Below, piece after piece: positions 44,562 through 56,610 of a stretch of 64,000 nucleotides of DNA; within the stretch, counting starts at the first letter, position 1, and every line of letters starts with the position of its first letter. Origin of the DNA: Branchiostoma floridae (lineage: Eukaryota; Chordata; Leptocardii; Amphioxiformes; Branchiostomatidae); contig NW_023365752.1 of assembly GCF_000003815.2 (NCBI RefSeq), forward strand, positions 1 through 64,000. The letters are read 5' to 3'. The notes beneath the pieces were generated by a model. It did no database searches. It had not been told where the DNA came from and worked only from the letters and a program-made list of their open reading frames with translations. A program made the position numbers and the translations under genes.

Positions 44562-45448
44562 TTCTTAAATGTCACCGTGAGGTCAAAGTACTATATATTA
44601 TTGAATCAGATGTTGTTTTGGTGCTTTTGACCACCTATGACAAACAAGAAGCTTCGGATCAAATACATGACACATGCTGAATCGCTTTTTAAGTACATAC
44701 TCTTGCTCCTCGCAACGTCTATTTCTTAATCCTTTTAAATAATTTTACTCGTACTTTATATCTAATTATAATAACTGACTTTCCATTTTTACATTTGCAC
44801 GTTATTTCTCAAGCTATTGATTTGAATTCGTTTTGATTTTTTTATAAACATAGCAACTGATGATCAAAGTTTGTTTGTAGGTAAATGTTATGCTAGAAAT
44901 AAGGTATTAATGTAATCTATTTATCTCAGAAGTCATGGTCATTTGATATAATAATATTGCGATTAATAGCGTGTTAGACATCTTGAGTGAAATCCACGGT
45001 GTACTGCCGAAACCTCAGTTACCAGTAACGAAAGTTACGCCTTTCACAGAAAATCAAGATACACTAAAGTTTAACGAACTTATACCTTCGCCAATGCAAA
45101 CACACAAACAAACAAGCAAACACAGATTCACAGCCCACTGCTGTACCGATTTACGGATGTTAGAGTTTGACCCTGGTTTCTGCAACCCCTACTCAAAAAC
45201 TGGGAAAAACAAAACGACTTTGAATTCCCAGTTTCATATTCTGTGTTTGTGTTATCAGTACCAAGGCCATGTATATTTGTCTGTAATGGTGTGTGTGTTA
45301 ATCTATAAAATAGAGCTCAGCACCAAGGACAGGCCGTCAGCCTGTGTGTGTACAACTAGTTGATACTAATTTTGAACTAAGGCCACAGCAAGTAAATCTG
45401 ATGAAAACAAAAGATTAAGATTGGTATTGGTTTGCAGTAGTGGTGGAG
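44562..45448. other. No gene seen
   Basis: A 130-codon plus frame (44971-45363) ends inside decayed copies of the 21790 minisatellite (ACCAAGGCCATGTATATTTG, AGCACCAAGGACAGG) and is not credible. Confidence 0.5.
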
Positions 45449-45459
45449 AGAAAGAGAGG

Positions 45460-45521
<62 letters not shown>
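45449..45521 (+). repeat. (GA)n microsatellite
   Basis: About 73 bases of AGAG with three AAAGAGAG interruptions. Confidence 0.98.
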
Positions 45522-45525
<4 letters not shown>

Positions 45526-45577
45526 ATCTGTCCCCAGTCGGTTATAATCTATATAACAGTGTGTTTGTTTGTTACAT

Positions 45578-45619
45578 GTTGCAATTAGCCCTCGGGCAAG
45601 AACTTGCAAATAAACTTCT
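45578..45619 (+). repeat. Short dispersed repeat, probable retroelement 3' tail
   Basis: Reverse-complement match to 10796-10845; ends GCAAATAAACTTC, with an AATAAA signal. Confidence 0.6.
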
Positions 45620-48600
45620 ATTATAACAGATCACACTGTAGTAAAATGAACCATTGTTTTGAGTATTGGCCATGGTCTAGGTTTAAGTCCGGACCAGGGC
45701 CTGGAAGATTTAACTTTTAAAGGTCTGACTACGTGTCCAACCACCGGTCGCGTTACGGAATAAGAGGTCCAAATCCACATACCTCCGCCAAAATAGTTGT
45801 GGCCTATCGCATGAAAAATGTGCTTTTTAATGTTTGCCAACGAACTGGAAAAAACAAACCACCACACCTTGAGTAATTTCTAAAAGACTTACATTTAACA
45901 TAGTAACAGGTATAAGCGGGTTAGAAAGCTTATCTCGTCGTCTTGTTAATGCTGTTGACAACGTAGATGATAAGACATTTTATTAACGTTAGAGTTCAAT
46001 CGGTCTGGATCTAAAATTAACCACGGTCTGCACCTCTATCAGGTTTGTTCTTTGGAATGTGGACAGATTTTTGGAGCGCTACTATGTTTGATCTTTAAAA
46101 AGTTGTTAAACTGTATATCAAAACAATTTAGGTCACACTCCAACTACTGAAGCAGGCTAGTGTTGACAATACTGAACTCGACACTGCCTTACGATCAAAA
46201 ATTGCAATAAATCAGTCACTCGTCGAATTAGTTGATACCTTTATAGAAAAGAATTGGAATATTCATATGCATACACGTATAATAAAGGGAACAGCTCATT
46301 ACTTCATTCAAATATTCAAATTTTGTTAGTCTTCAAGTTGTTACATTATGTATCCGCAGCAAACGTTTGAAGTTATGTTCGTTGTTTGTATGGCAATCCA
46401 GATCTTGACACAATATATTTACTGTCTATTGATATCAAGTAAATCAGTATTAATGTAGGTATTTTCGTGGCGTTTGTTAGACATTCTTTGAGTAAGAGGT
46501 CTTCAGCTTATAAAGGCCATCAGCAACATTTTCTAGGTAACAAAGAAGGCTTCAAATTGTTTGTAGCTTCGTAGGGGGGAACCTTGAAGGCCACTCGGAC
46601 ACCAGTCGAGAGATTGATCAACTTCGGCTTGGTCCCCCGGAGAGGGAGTACGTCAACGCACGGCACACAAAGTTTTGCCTGCACGTAAAGTTCTACGGCG
46701 TGTCTGCGTGCTCCAAAATCCGTCGGATTCCCTACGAGTTCGTACGGAGGCGTCACTTACCACTTACTGATCCCAAAAGTTACCCACGTTTTGGCAAGTA
46801 CACAGCACGTATTAGCACGTACGGTGGGTTGTTCCCTTAGCTTAATAATGTCTCCTTGTCTATAGCTAGCACAGTCAGAGTGTATTTCGATCTTGGATTA
46901 ATTTCTAATGTGCGTATCACTGCAAGGGTCTATTTCTACTTGGTGGTGATATAAAAAAAATTCAATTTAGACCGGGGTTGTTTTGTCGACTTTTTGAGTG
47001 GAAGCGTTTTTAAACTGGACCATTCTCGCACAGATTCCTTTTTTTAATTCACTTTATAAACAATCCATTTTTGCATGCGATGGGCATAGGTTACATATGC
47101 TGTATTTGCTCCGAAATGTTGCCTGTCTGTTTTTTGTTGTTGGCTTTTCTGGATGTAGGTGCAACAATTACCATAAAAGCTCCAGGATCTCGTGTGCCTC
47201 GGCGCGACATTTATCTTAGGGACCATTCTTTCATTCTGATTGGTCTGGTTATTTATAGTTGTGTCCATACCCATTAGACAGTTTTATGAAGATTTACGAG
47301 ATTGTGCAAACAAACCGTTTCTTACAACTAAGATATGACCTATTGAGGTCTGCCCACAACGTTCAGTAGCCCCGTTACCCCGTAAAGACTTTCTTCGCAG
47401 ACGTCTTAGTTACTCTCTGCTTGACGATGGAGGATGTTGTTCCAGACCATTCTGCGTCGTTGCTGAATGTTTGGCACTGTTTGCTACTGGTTCATCCACA
47501 TCTTGAATAGCCATCACTTTATTTGTCACGGTATGGTGTTCCGGAGACTATCAGCACTCGGCAACTAATTTAAAGGTAAGAAAAAAGGTGAACCATGATA
47601 TAAATCAATATCTTTCTTATTCAAATTAAGTATTGCAACCCGACGTTACATCAGGGCTACTTGTGCATGATAGAAATTTTGTTCTTTTATGTAAACTTAC
47701 ATAAGGCAATTCAACAAAATATAAAATAAGAAGAATAAACCTCTACACCTAGCAAGTAATAATAAATTTAATGTAACATTATGCTGAAATGGCACAGATC
47801 AATCTGCAATTAACGCATTTTGTAGTTCAAGTCAGATTCGTCTTTCAATTGGAAATGTTTAATAATTGCATTGATTTATCCTGATGATTTGAAATCCATG
47901 AATTTAACCAGTCTAGTATTCCGTCAATGTAAAAATGGTGAACTTGGATTTATTTTCTTCGGAGTTATGATGGTTATATGATATTTTACCATCAAAATTG
48001 AATCCCCATCCATGTTGCAAGCCTGATTAAGTTGAACTCATTAGTTATATAATCTACATCTAAATTATTTCATGAAATTTCAGCCAAATGACCTGAACTT
48101 TAGTACTACTGTAGTTTGGAAAGCGTGTATGGACCTCATCTCAATTTTTGGATAGCAGCATTTGGAAATGTATCTCAAAAGCCCTTTTCGGCTACTTTAC
48201 CAGTAATATTTATTTTTTGGAAACATTTGTTTTTTTACAGCCAAAGTGTACCATTATTTACATGATACCATATAATCAAGAATACATGAACACCTGGCGA
48301 GAATAATGGGAATATACTGGTATTTCGTGAATTTATGGAGGGTGATTTCCTACTTGTTTGTATCTGTGATTTAAAAGTCAATGAATTGTAACAGCAACTT
48401 ATTTCATATTTGAGTTGTTAATTTGGACCAAAATTGTATGATTTTGTTCGTTTTGCTGGATTCGTGTGTCATAAAGGGGAAGAAACGACGGATGAGAGAC
48501 GGTTATTACGTATATACCGACCATTTCTGCAACGTAAGGCGCATTTCTGCAACGTAAAGGTGCGACAAATATTTATTAGGCAAGTTAGTTTTCACCCTCA

Positions 48601-49110
48601 CGCTGTGTATACCCTATGCTGTTGTTCATCAACGGTGAAGGTACAACAGAAAATACATCCTATTGCTACTATTATTATATTAATTTGACTTTGCATAAAT
48701 GCAGAAGAAGGAACTGTATACAAGTACTGGCACTACATCTAACTTATTTTTAAATCCTCTGCTGTTGATCCAAAAAAGGATAGGGTAAATTTTTGCCAGT
48801 GAGAATACACGAAACAAATACACAGACATTACTTGATTTCAGCATTCTTAAGTTATGGTTAAGGCAGGAATTTCTTTTTTCGTATATGGAGACCCAAGTT
48901 ATGTAGGTAAAAAGCCAAACAGTTCATATACTTTTTTGGACACTCAATAGCGTGACCCTTACGTGACCATGTGGACCACCCTACCGTGGTATTGTTGGGT
49001 CCTGATTGAGTAGTGGCAGCTAGGACTTGGTTGGAGGTAACCGGGGAATGTGTGCTTTCAGGTACACATGTATATAAAAATCAAGTGTTATTTAGCAAGA
49101 TAATCTTAGA
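45620..49110. other. No convincing gene in 3.5 kb
   Basis: A relatively GC-rich patch at 46560-46840 is open on both strands, but neither reading has splice support or a recognised family. A 27-codon ATG frame near 47429 is followed by TTTAAAG|GTAAGA at 47573-47581, which could be a noncoding first exon. Otherwise AT-rich sequence. Confidence 0.4.
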
Positions 49111-49114
49111 TTAT

Positions 49115-49318
49115 AAATGTTTAAAACAAAATTAGTGAATTTTGTAAAAAAAATATGCCTTTGAGAAACCCATTGCCATGGCATCAAGAAAAATATTACA
49201 TTGCTCTATTTTTTTTTAGAATTGTTGCCAACAATTATTGTCCTAGCGCAAGCCGTTTGGGAATCATACGACGTCAAAGTTGACGTAGGCATTTTTAGCC
49301 CACCCCAGGTTGGATAGG
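49115..49318 (-). mobile_element. piggyBac-like MITE fragment, copy 3
   Basis: Reverse-oriented left end of the 53227-54151 element: AGAAACCC-TTGCCATGGCA, a T-run, TTGTTGCCAAC, GCGCAAGCCGTTTGGGA and finally CCCCAGGTTGGATAGGG. GGATAGGG is followed by CTAA in place of TTAA. The inner part of the element is missing. Confidence 0.75.
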
Positions 49319-49344
49319 GCTAAAATACGCCGGTTCCATTTTAA

Positions 49345-51990
49345 GAAATGAAAACCTTTATTGCACATCTGTGCCCCAGTGGGCTAAGTACAGGTAACAT
49401 GGTGATAATCATAGATATGTAATTTCTCTGCACAATTTCTTAAAGAACCTAGCCACATCGTTTCGGTGTTTACTCAGTTCAAAACTAGACCAGAGAAAGA
49501 TGAAAAGTCATCAACGACTTTGAGACCTATATTTATTGAAAGTTTATCTCCAAGTGTCAAAGTTGTGTCATCAGCATATTAGAAAATGCGTGATTCTACT
49601 TTATCACAAGACGGGAAACAAATGCGTTTATCTTTAGTTAGTCAACTGTCAAATTTCCAGAGCAACCTACACTACCAAGACAAACAAAAGGCCTGACAGG
49701 GGGCATCCCTGGCGGATACCTCTTTCTAGATCAATTCATTTAGACAGATGACCACAATGACTAATTCAACTTTGTGCGTTTTTAGTGTACACATCTATCA
49801 AATGTATAAAGTCAGAACCAAAGTTGAGTCTTTTGAGAACATTAAGAATTAAATCTTTGGAGATACTGTCAAAAGCTTTGCTAGAGTCCGGAAAAGGAAC
49901 TGCACCAGGAATGTTGGATTTGTAAAACATACTACTACATCCTCGGTTGCTCAAACATTACTCAAGATACTACATCCTTTGATATACCCTGTTTGATCTT
50001 CACTGACAATGTGAGCGATCACTTTTTGTAATCTATTTGCCTTGGCGCCTGTTTTGTAGTCAGTATTAGTAATACAAATGGGTCTCCAAGTCGTTAATTG
50101 GTCCATACATATGTCCTGATCATCATTTCCTTTGAGTGCTGGGAACCTATGACTTAAGATTTTATCCTACACCAGAAAAATTGGTAAAATTCTGTTGTTA
50201 GCCCGTCTAAATCTGGGTTGCAGTTTGTCATTGTCTTCAAGGTAGCTGTGCATTCAGAAAGGGTAATTAGCCCTTCGCGTGACAAAACATTATGGATAAC
50301 AGTACAGTTATGTATGAGTAATCTGGTCTCGCATTAAGATGGTTCTTTATTTTATCTAATTTTTCACACTTTCACAGACATGTCCATCAGAACAGCCCTA
50401 TGGTCACTACATGGAAAGGAACAAATTTCACAGCTGATTCTTTTGTTAAAAGACACTTCATTTACAAAGATGTAATCTAATCGCCTCGCCAGAAAAGGTT
50501 TATTTTTGGACCAGGTATACTCTTTATCAGTTGGATGGAAAATTCTCCAGAGATCAATGACGTCTATTTGCTCTAAAACATTATTCAAAATTGTGACTTT
50601 TTTTACCATGTTCCTTCCCTGAGATGTTGTTGAGGACCGTATTAGGTCCCGAACGACTAGTACATAATGTTGATCTTGACAACATTATTCTATCAGATTT
50701 AATTCGTGAAAAAATATATTTCACTTGCCACAGCATTGGGTGCATAGATAATAAAACATTTTGGTTCATAGATCTTAAACCAAGTTTTTACAGTTAAAGT
50801 CTTTAGATATAAAGATTACATGCCCCTTGTTGTGACAAGTACTGGGATGGGCAAAGAGTTTGCTTCTCCACTCTTCTGACCATTAATATTGTTCAAGGTC
50901 ATCAGTTGCTATATACGTTTCTTGCGTATAAACAATGTCTATCTTAGACTTAAGCTATTGAAAAACAGATCGACGTATCGTTCGTTTCCTTAAACCGCGA
51001 GTGTTGATGGTAAGTAGTCGAACCATGGGTGTTGATGCTAAATACTGTCTTTGTTTCTCCTCTGATCGTCGTGGCGACCGTCGTCCGTACAGTTTGTCCC
51101 GCTTCGACTTGTCAGGCGGAGTCAGAATATTCTTTCATTTCCTAGCTGACTTTGTTTACCCAGGCTGACGCTGTAGACCTCGATTTTCAGTGTTCTCGGT
51201 GCTGGGCGTGTGGAACGTGTACGTCGTCTCTGATTGGATCCATCAGGGAGACCGGCTTGTTATTGTTGTGGGGGTTTTGCCATTGCCTCTGTATCACATC
51301 GAGTGTTCTCTGTGATAACTGTCCCCAGTAACTAGACTCTCTGCTGTCATTAGGGTCACCCGAAGTCCAGTCTTGATCTTTTCCGCTGTTGTTGTTGTGA
51401 AGTACTAGTCGGTGTGCATGCGGAATGCATGGTCTATAGCCTTGCAATATTTACATTTTATATGCTGGCCATCGTGGAAAACTGTCACGTCTATGTCAAT
51501 CAGAGAACCTGTATAATCTATAGGATGAGGTATACTGTATGTGCCGTACCGCTGAAACGGGTTGGTGATCTCGGCGCATGACAGAATCAATCACATGTGT
51601 TGAAAGGGGGGGGGGGGTCAACATTCCTGTTCTTCTTTCGATGTCTCAAGACTTCTGTCGTCCTTTCAGCTCTAGAGTAAACTCACTTTGCAACTTCTTC
51701 ATAGTTACGCTATGTGTGATTCCATGGACAGAGATCCTGATTTCACTTTTCCTTAAGACAGTTTTCTGGAAGTCCAAGATTCCATAGGACCTTGGCTGAC
51801 GACAACGCTACCTTCACTGATCGCTTAAGTCTTAGCATCTAGACATGCAGAATTAATCAACCAGGTGCGCTTTGGGGTCAGGTACTGTGCGCCTACGGTT
51901 ATTTCTGGTTTTATGGAATCATCCAGCTTATTCCAAACAATGTTCTACAGTGCCCCAACTAAATCCAATTTGCGTCAATTTCAATCCAAA
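49345..51990 (-). pseudogene. Decayed LINE (L1/Tx1-like), minus strand
   Basis: Fragments occur in the proper order on the minus strand. Near 51400-51780 is an ORF1-like part (IRISVHGITHSVTMKKLQSE, then HIKCKYCKAIDHAFR, a zinc-knuckle-like motif). At 50364-50609 is an APE endonuclease piece (IDLWRIFHPTDKEYTWSKN, RRLDYIFVN, CSDHRAVLMD). At 49766-49954 is a reverse transcriptase piece (DSSKAFDSISKDLILNVL). The 3' end has GTGCAATAAAGG near 49356-49367. Many stops and frameshifts and large internal losses; not active. Confidence 0.8.
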
Positions 51991-52035
51991 GATTGTTGTC
52001 TTGGAGCCTTGAAATGTCGTTACGTGCTTTGGTTT

Positions 52036-52110
52036 GGTTTGGTTTATTAAAATCTCCATTAGTGATAATTCACTTCCTGGAGTCCATATTAAAACAATAT
52101 AAATAATAGC
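52036..52110 (-). mobile_element. LINE 3' tail remnant
   Basis: Minus strand reads GGACTCCAGGAAGTGAATTA, a TAATGGAGAT stem partner and AATAAACCAAACCAAACC at the end. CR1-like tail with short tandem repeats at its 3' end. Confidence 0.5.
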
Positions 52111-52425
52111 AACAGAAATATACAAATGATGCAACTTATAAAACTGAACCTAGCAAAACATACGATGAACTGAAAAGCAGTGATGAACATACGTTAAGTA
52201 AAATAAAATAGTCAACAGTGCTCCTGTTTATACGACAAAATGTCTGTCTGAATCAACAGAAAACTTGATAATATCAACTCATAATCGGCGTGGGAGAGGT
52301 CGGAGGTCAAGGAAAATCATATTAAATCAAATACAATTTGTACCGATAGTAATAAAACAAAGTAGTATTTGATAACATATAAAGCGAAAGCAAAAGAAAT
52401 TTTATGATAATCATAATCATTCAAT

Positions 52426-52706
52426 ACAAGTCAAAGTTCCTTCCCGCGCCTGATGGCACATAGGGCGGCGCCCATCTCCGTTTCAGTAGCCCTTGGGCCA
52501 CACAACGCAATCACTACAGCAGGGGGCTAGTCCACTGGTAGTGGTGTGTGTTCAACTTCCATACTCTTTCCCGAATGCTGAGTGCTAAGCAGAGAAAGAA
52601 GCATGTACCATTTTTAAAGTCTTTGGTATGACTCGGCCGGGGTTTGAACTCACGACCTACCGAATGCAAGGCGAACACTCTACCCACTAGGCCATTGCAC
52701 CGGTAC
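52426..52706 (-). mobile_element. tRNA-derived SINE
   Basis: The minus-strand head is tRNA-like: A-box TGGCCTAGTGGGTAGAGTG and B-box GAGTTCAAACCCC, followed by GGCCGAGTCATACCAAAGAC and TTTAAAAATGGTAC. The body ends GGCGCGGGAAGGAACTTTGACTTG. About 280 bp long. The AAGTCAAAG repeat at its 3' end fits a LINE-borrowed tail. I associate this head with an abundant lancelet SINE, from memory. Confidence 0.85.
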
Positions 52707-53226
52707 ATAGGAAATTAATTGCACATCACGAAAATAATAAAACAAAACATAATTGAAAACAAGATTTAGAGTAGTTCTCCTTCTAGCATTGAAATGACAG
52801 GCCACAGTCTTCCAAAGATGGAAAGAAAGTAATTCTAAGACAGCGACAAAAGTCGATACAGACTTATGTATCACTACAAACTAAAAAAATGAACGACTAA
52901 CACCGCTCGAGAGCTTCTAGAACGCGAATTTTTGAGAGCTCACAAAAAACATGCCAACTGATTACACCTGACCTGATTTTTCGTAGAGGAGTGTGGTTAT
53001 GTCTTCCTGATTCGATTCACAATTTGTGACAACAGAAAATCACAATCTCTAGTCCTATGTTGATAACGTCACCGGTATGGTACTTTTGCAACGTAAACTT
53101 TAATACGACTTAGCAAGGGTTAATCTAATTTCATGGCTGGTTGTAAATTGTGTCAAGGTTGGGAGTTGTTGGCACACGTTCTAGTAGTATTAACATTTTG
53201 CGCCTACCTCGGCCACCATAATTTAA

Positions 53227-54151
53227 CCCTATCCAAACCTGGGGGGGGGGGGGGGTTGTGTTAAAGTGCCTGCGGCAACTTTGTCGTCCTATAGCTCCCG
53301 AAAGGCTTGTGCTAGAACAAATAAAGTTGGTGACTTTTCCTAAAATATCGTTGGCAACAATTTGAAAAAAAATGGAGTAAGTTTATAATTTTTCGTGCTG
53401 CCATGGCAACGGGTTTCTGAAAGGAAAATTTTGCAAAAATCACTAATTTCTGTTTAAACAATGGGATTTTAAAATTTTCTTGCTAAACTTAACTTCTTTT
53501 CACATATATTTCATGGCTTACACATGTTACTTGAACATTTATAATTAAATATTCATAAATTATGCTAATGAGACGACGTAATTGCTCAAAATCCGAAATG
53601 GCGGCCAATATCATGATGAAAAGTATAACCAGCTTATTTTCACTCGGATTTCATCAGTATTGGTGTTTTATTACAGAAAACATTCATGTGAACGTTTTCT
53701 ATCTTTTTTTCATTGGGTTTTAGCATTACATGTTGAAAAAAATGTATCCTAAGACATCTAAGGTTGATAATCAAAGATGGCGTATAAACTACAGATGGCG
53801 TCATTGTATGACGTCATTTGACGTCATTTTGACGTCGTTGCGTCAACTTCTGACAACGGAAGTCTTATAACACTTATTAAATATTGATAAGAAGCCTCTA
53901 TTGGTAACTTTTTGAGTGAGATATTTATGTATTATGGGCATTCCCTGTTTTAGCCCAAGAAATCAATTAATGACGTCATAATTACGTCACATTCCGTCAT
54001 AAAGATATAAAAAATTGAGGAATTATAAAACTCGAGGAGCATAACAAATTTGGTGATCATACAGTACGCCGTTTTGAAAATACGAAGGGGGGGTCGAATG
54101 AGCCCCCCCCCCCCCTCCAGGAAACGCCCAAAAAGCCCAGTCAGGATAGGG
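53227..54151 (+). mobile_element. piggyBac-like MITE, copy 2 (925 bp, both ends)
   Basis: Flanked by TTAA (53223-53226) and TTAT (54152-54155, one base changed). The left end CCCTATCCAAACCTGGG pairs with the reversed right end CCCTATCCTGACTGGG. G-runs follow the left terminus and C-runs precede the right one. The interior is AT-rich with GACGTCAT clusters and no transposase. It is the most complete of three copies in the window (also 385-904 and 49115-49318). Confidence 0.8.
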
Positions 54152-54319
54152 TTATAAACTATGCTTTTTTACCATCTCAGTAGAGCTATCTGTGCGTATT
54201 GTATTCGCCATGGCCACCGAGTTCCTTTCTGTACACTCACCCCAGCATAGTCTTTACTTTGGTTTACTTTTGCTTCTGTCGGTCTTGTGGTCTGCTTCCT
54301 TTTAATTTGTCCATCTCAG

Positions 54320-54720
54320 TGAGATTAGTTCTTGTAATACTTGTATCACACCCCGTACAAGAGCGATGCCTTGTTCGCCGGTTACAGTCCAGTTACTATT
54401 TATACCACTTGTACCACATCCCGTAAAATAATACTGCCCTCAATACAGTTACTGCTTGTACCGCACCCTGTACACGGGTGCTGCCTTCCCCTTGGCGCGT
54501 CTCTTCTACTTACTCCATTTCTACCGCACCCCGTTCAGGATTGCTGTTTTTTCTTCGTTCGCTACAGTATAGCTATTGGCTTGCATCATTTTCACCAAAC
54601 CAATACAAGAGTGCTGCCTTTTTTTTCTTTTACCCATCTCTATATAGCTACTACTTGTACCACACATTTCAGTGTAACCAATGTTTGGATGTATTACCCG
54701 TGCAAGCAACGTTGTTTCTT
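54320..54720 (+). repeat. Degenerate ~65-bp tandem repeat
   Basis: Diverged units built on CTTGTACCACA(C/T)CCCGTACA, GAGTGCTGCCTT and TACAGTATAGTTACT. The 148-codon plus frame across it is a product of the repeat. Confidence 0.65.
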
Positions 54721-54952
54721 GTACTACCCCAACCAAGCGAGAAACTCTTGCATACGAGTAAGAGACGTTCTGAGCGCTTTTAATTGAACACCGGGAGACC
54801 GATTAGTCACAGTGTGATGCATTTACCTGTGATTTCGTGATGGTTTACATAAAGACTATGTCTGTAAATATAATTCTTATAAAATTGAATTGTCAAACTT
54901 TATTTCAGATTGTAATGACAAGCAAAGTACAGTATCTATTGAATGTACAAAG

Positions 54953-56610
54953 ATGAATCGGGACAGAAAATCAATGAGAAAACAGCCAGGGAAAAAGGCC
55001 TTGAGTCGAAAGGAAAAGCATGCTGAAGAAGATTGCTGGACAGAGGATGACCTGAGGGCCCGCATGAAGAAAACAACCTCTTTGAAGGAACTTGACTTGT
55101 CCGATAGTTGTTTTGAACAAGTACCTCCGGAAGTATTTTGTATTAAGGACATTGAAATCCTGGACTTGTCAGACAACCCCCTTGGCTCCATACCGGTGAA
55201 CATCGCCAGCCTTTCCAATCTGAAAGAGATGAGAGCAGCCGGCTGCGGTATCAGAGAAGTTAGCGGGAACATTTCAAGATGCACCTACCTGAACAAAGTA
55301 GACCTGTCTCGGAATCCTTGCATCACATCACTTCCTGTAACAATGAAGCAAAATCGGTACTTGAAACACATTGGTTTGAGCAGTTGCGAACTGAAATCAG
55401 TTCCCGAGAACCTAACTCTCCTGGCCACGATCGAGACACTTGACCTGTCAAACAATGAACTGACAACCCTTCCTCCTGACATTTCAGGGCTGGAGCGACT
55501 TAAAGTGCTTATCCTTAGCGATAATGCTTTTGAAGTCATCCCAGAATCTGTCGAGTCTCTAAGCCATCTCCGCTGCTTAGAAATGAAACGGAACAAGATG
55601 AACAACAGCCGAGGTGACCAGAAGCTTCACGTTCCCGCACACTTGAAGACCCTGGATATGGAGGGCAACCATTCCTTAAAGCTGCTGCCAGAAGAGTTTG
55701 AAAATCTTCAGCATTTGGAGGAGCTGAACATCAGCTACTGTGGCATCAAAACACTTCCGGACTCTATCGGGAATGTGACCTCAATAAAACGAATTCATCT
55801 AGCTGGCAATAAGCTGCGGTCGCTTCCGGCAAACTTCGGAAACCTCCTCAATCTGGAGACCCTCGATCTGGAGGGGAACCGCCGACTATCCAGTTTGCCG
55901 CTCTCACTGTTTCATCTGAGGAAAAACCTCAGAGATAAACAGACAGGGACAAACTTTGGTCTTATCCTGGACAACTGCCCAGCTCTAGCGCTACCCGAGT
56001 CGGAAATCGCCCAAGGGAACGTTGTCTCTGTCCTTTTAGAGCTCCTGTCCGAGGATATCATAGCGAAGAGCATAGTCGCTGTCACTGCAGAAGTTGTTGA
56101 AGACACAATCATGGAGGGCTTGGCAGACAACATGGTCGCCGTGACGGAAGCATGTGTTTGGGACAATTTTTTGACGGATGCCGCAAACGTTGCAATCTCA
56201 GACAAAGAATGCTCGGGGAACATCTTTCAAAGCATGTTGGAAGAGGTCATATCAGATTTTGTGAAGGAAATAGTCACTGAAACTGTACAAGAAGAAAGGG
56301 TCATGATTATCATGACAGAAGAGTTGTTGAAAGATTTGACTGGGTCAATGTCAGAGGAAGTGGCTACGAATGCTCTGTTGGTAGATGCGGAGGCGCGGAA
56401 AGTGATGAATGAACTTTTAGAGGAAGTACGCCTTGCAACGGAAGAAGAGCTTGCACAAGACACAGTCAATGTAGATGAAATCACAAGGGAAATGATGGAG
56501 GGAATATTGGAGGAAGTTAAGACGGCAACGGCACTTTCAATCGCCCTGGAAGTGGATGAAGAAGTCCGCCTGGGCCGAACAGTTCCAGACGAGTACGACA
56601 CACAGTTTAG
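54953..56610 (+). CDS. PIDD-like gene, exon 1: LRR and helical region
   Basis: 552 codons plus two bases, ending TTTAG|GTGAGT. Twelve leucine-rich repeats of ~23 residues have the LxxLDLSxNxLxxLPxxI pattern of the intracellular SHOC2/PIDD class. Repeat 8 is longer (KMNNSRGDQKLHVPAHL). From about residue 350, repeated acidic amphipathic motifs such as MLEEVISDFVKEIVTETVQ and LLEEVRLATEEELAQDTV predict a helical bundle or coiled segment that PIDD, as I recall it, lacks. Confidence 0.9.

Noticed and set aside
46520-46840. Possible exon on either strand (for example plus CLHVKFYGVSACSKIRRIPY)
   Set aside because: Both strands are open over the same bases, no paired splice sites or family match; could not decide, so not called.
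54341-54787. 148-codon plus frame upstream of the PIDD-like gene
   Set aside because: It covers a degenerate ~65-bp tandem repeat and has repeat-like composition.
54890-54952. Start of the PIDD-like protein at 54890
   Set aside because: The codon is TTG, and the stretch TTTATTTCAG inside it looks like a splice acceptor; the first in-frame ATG is 54953.
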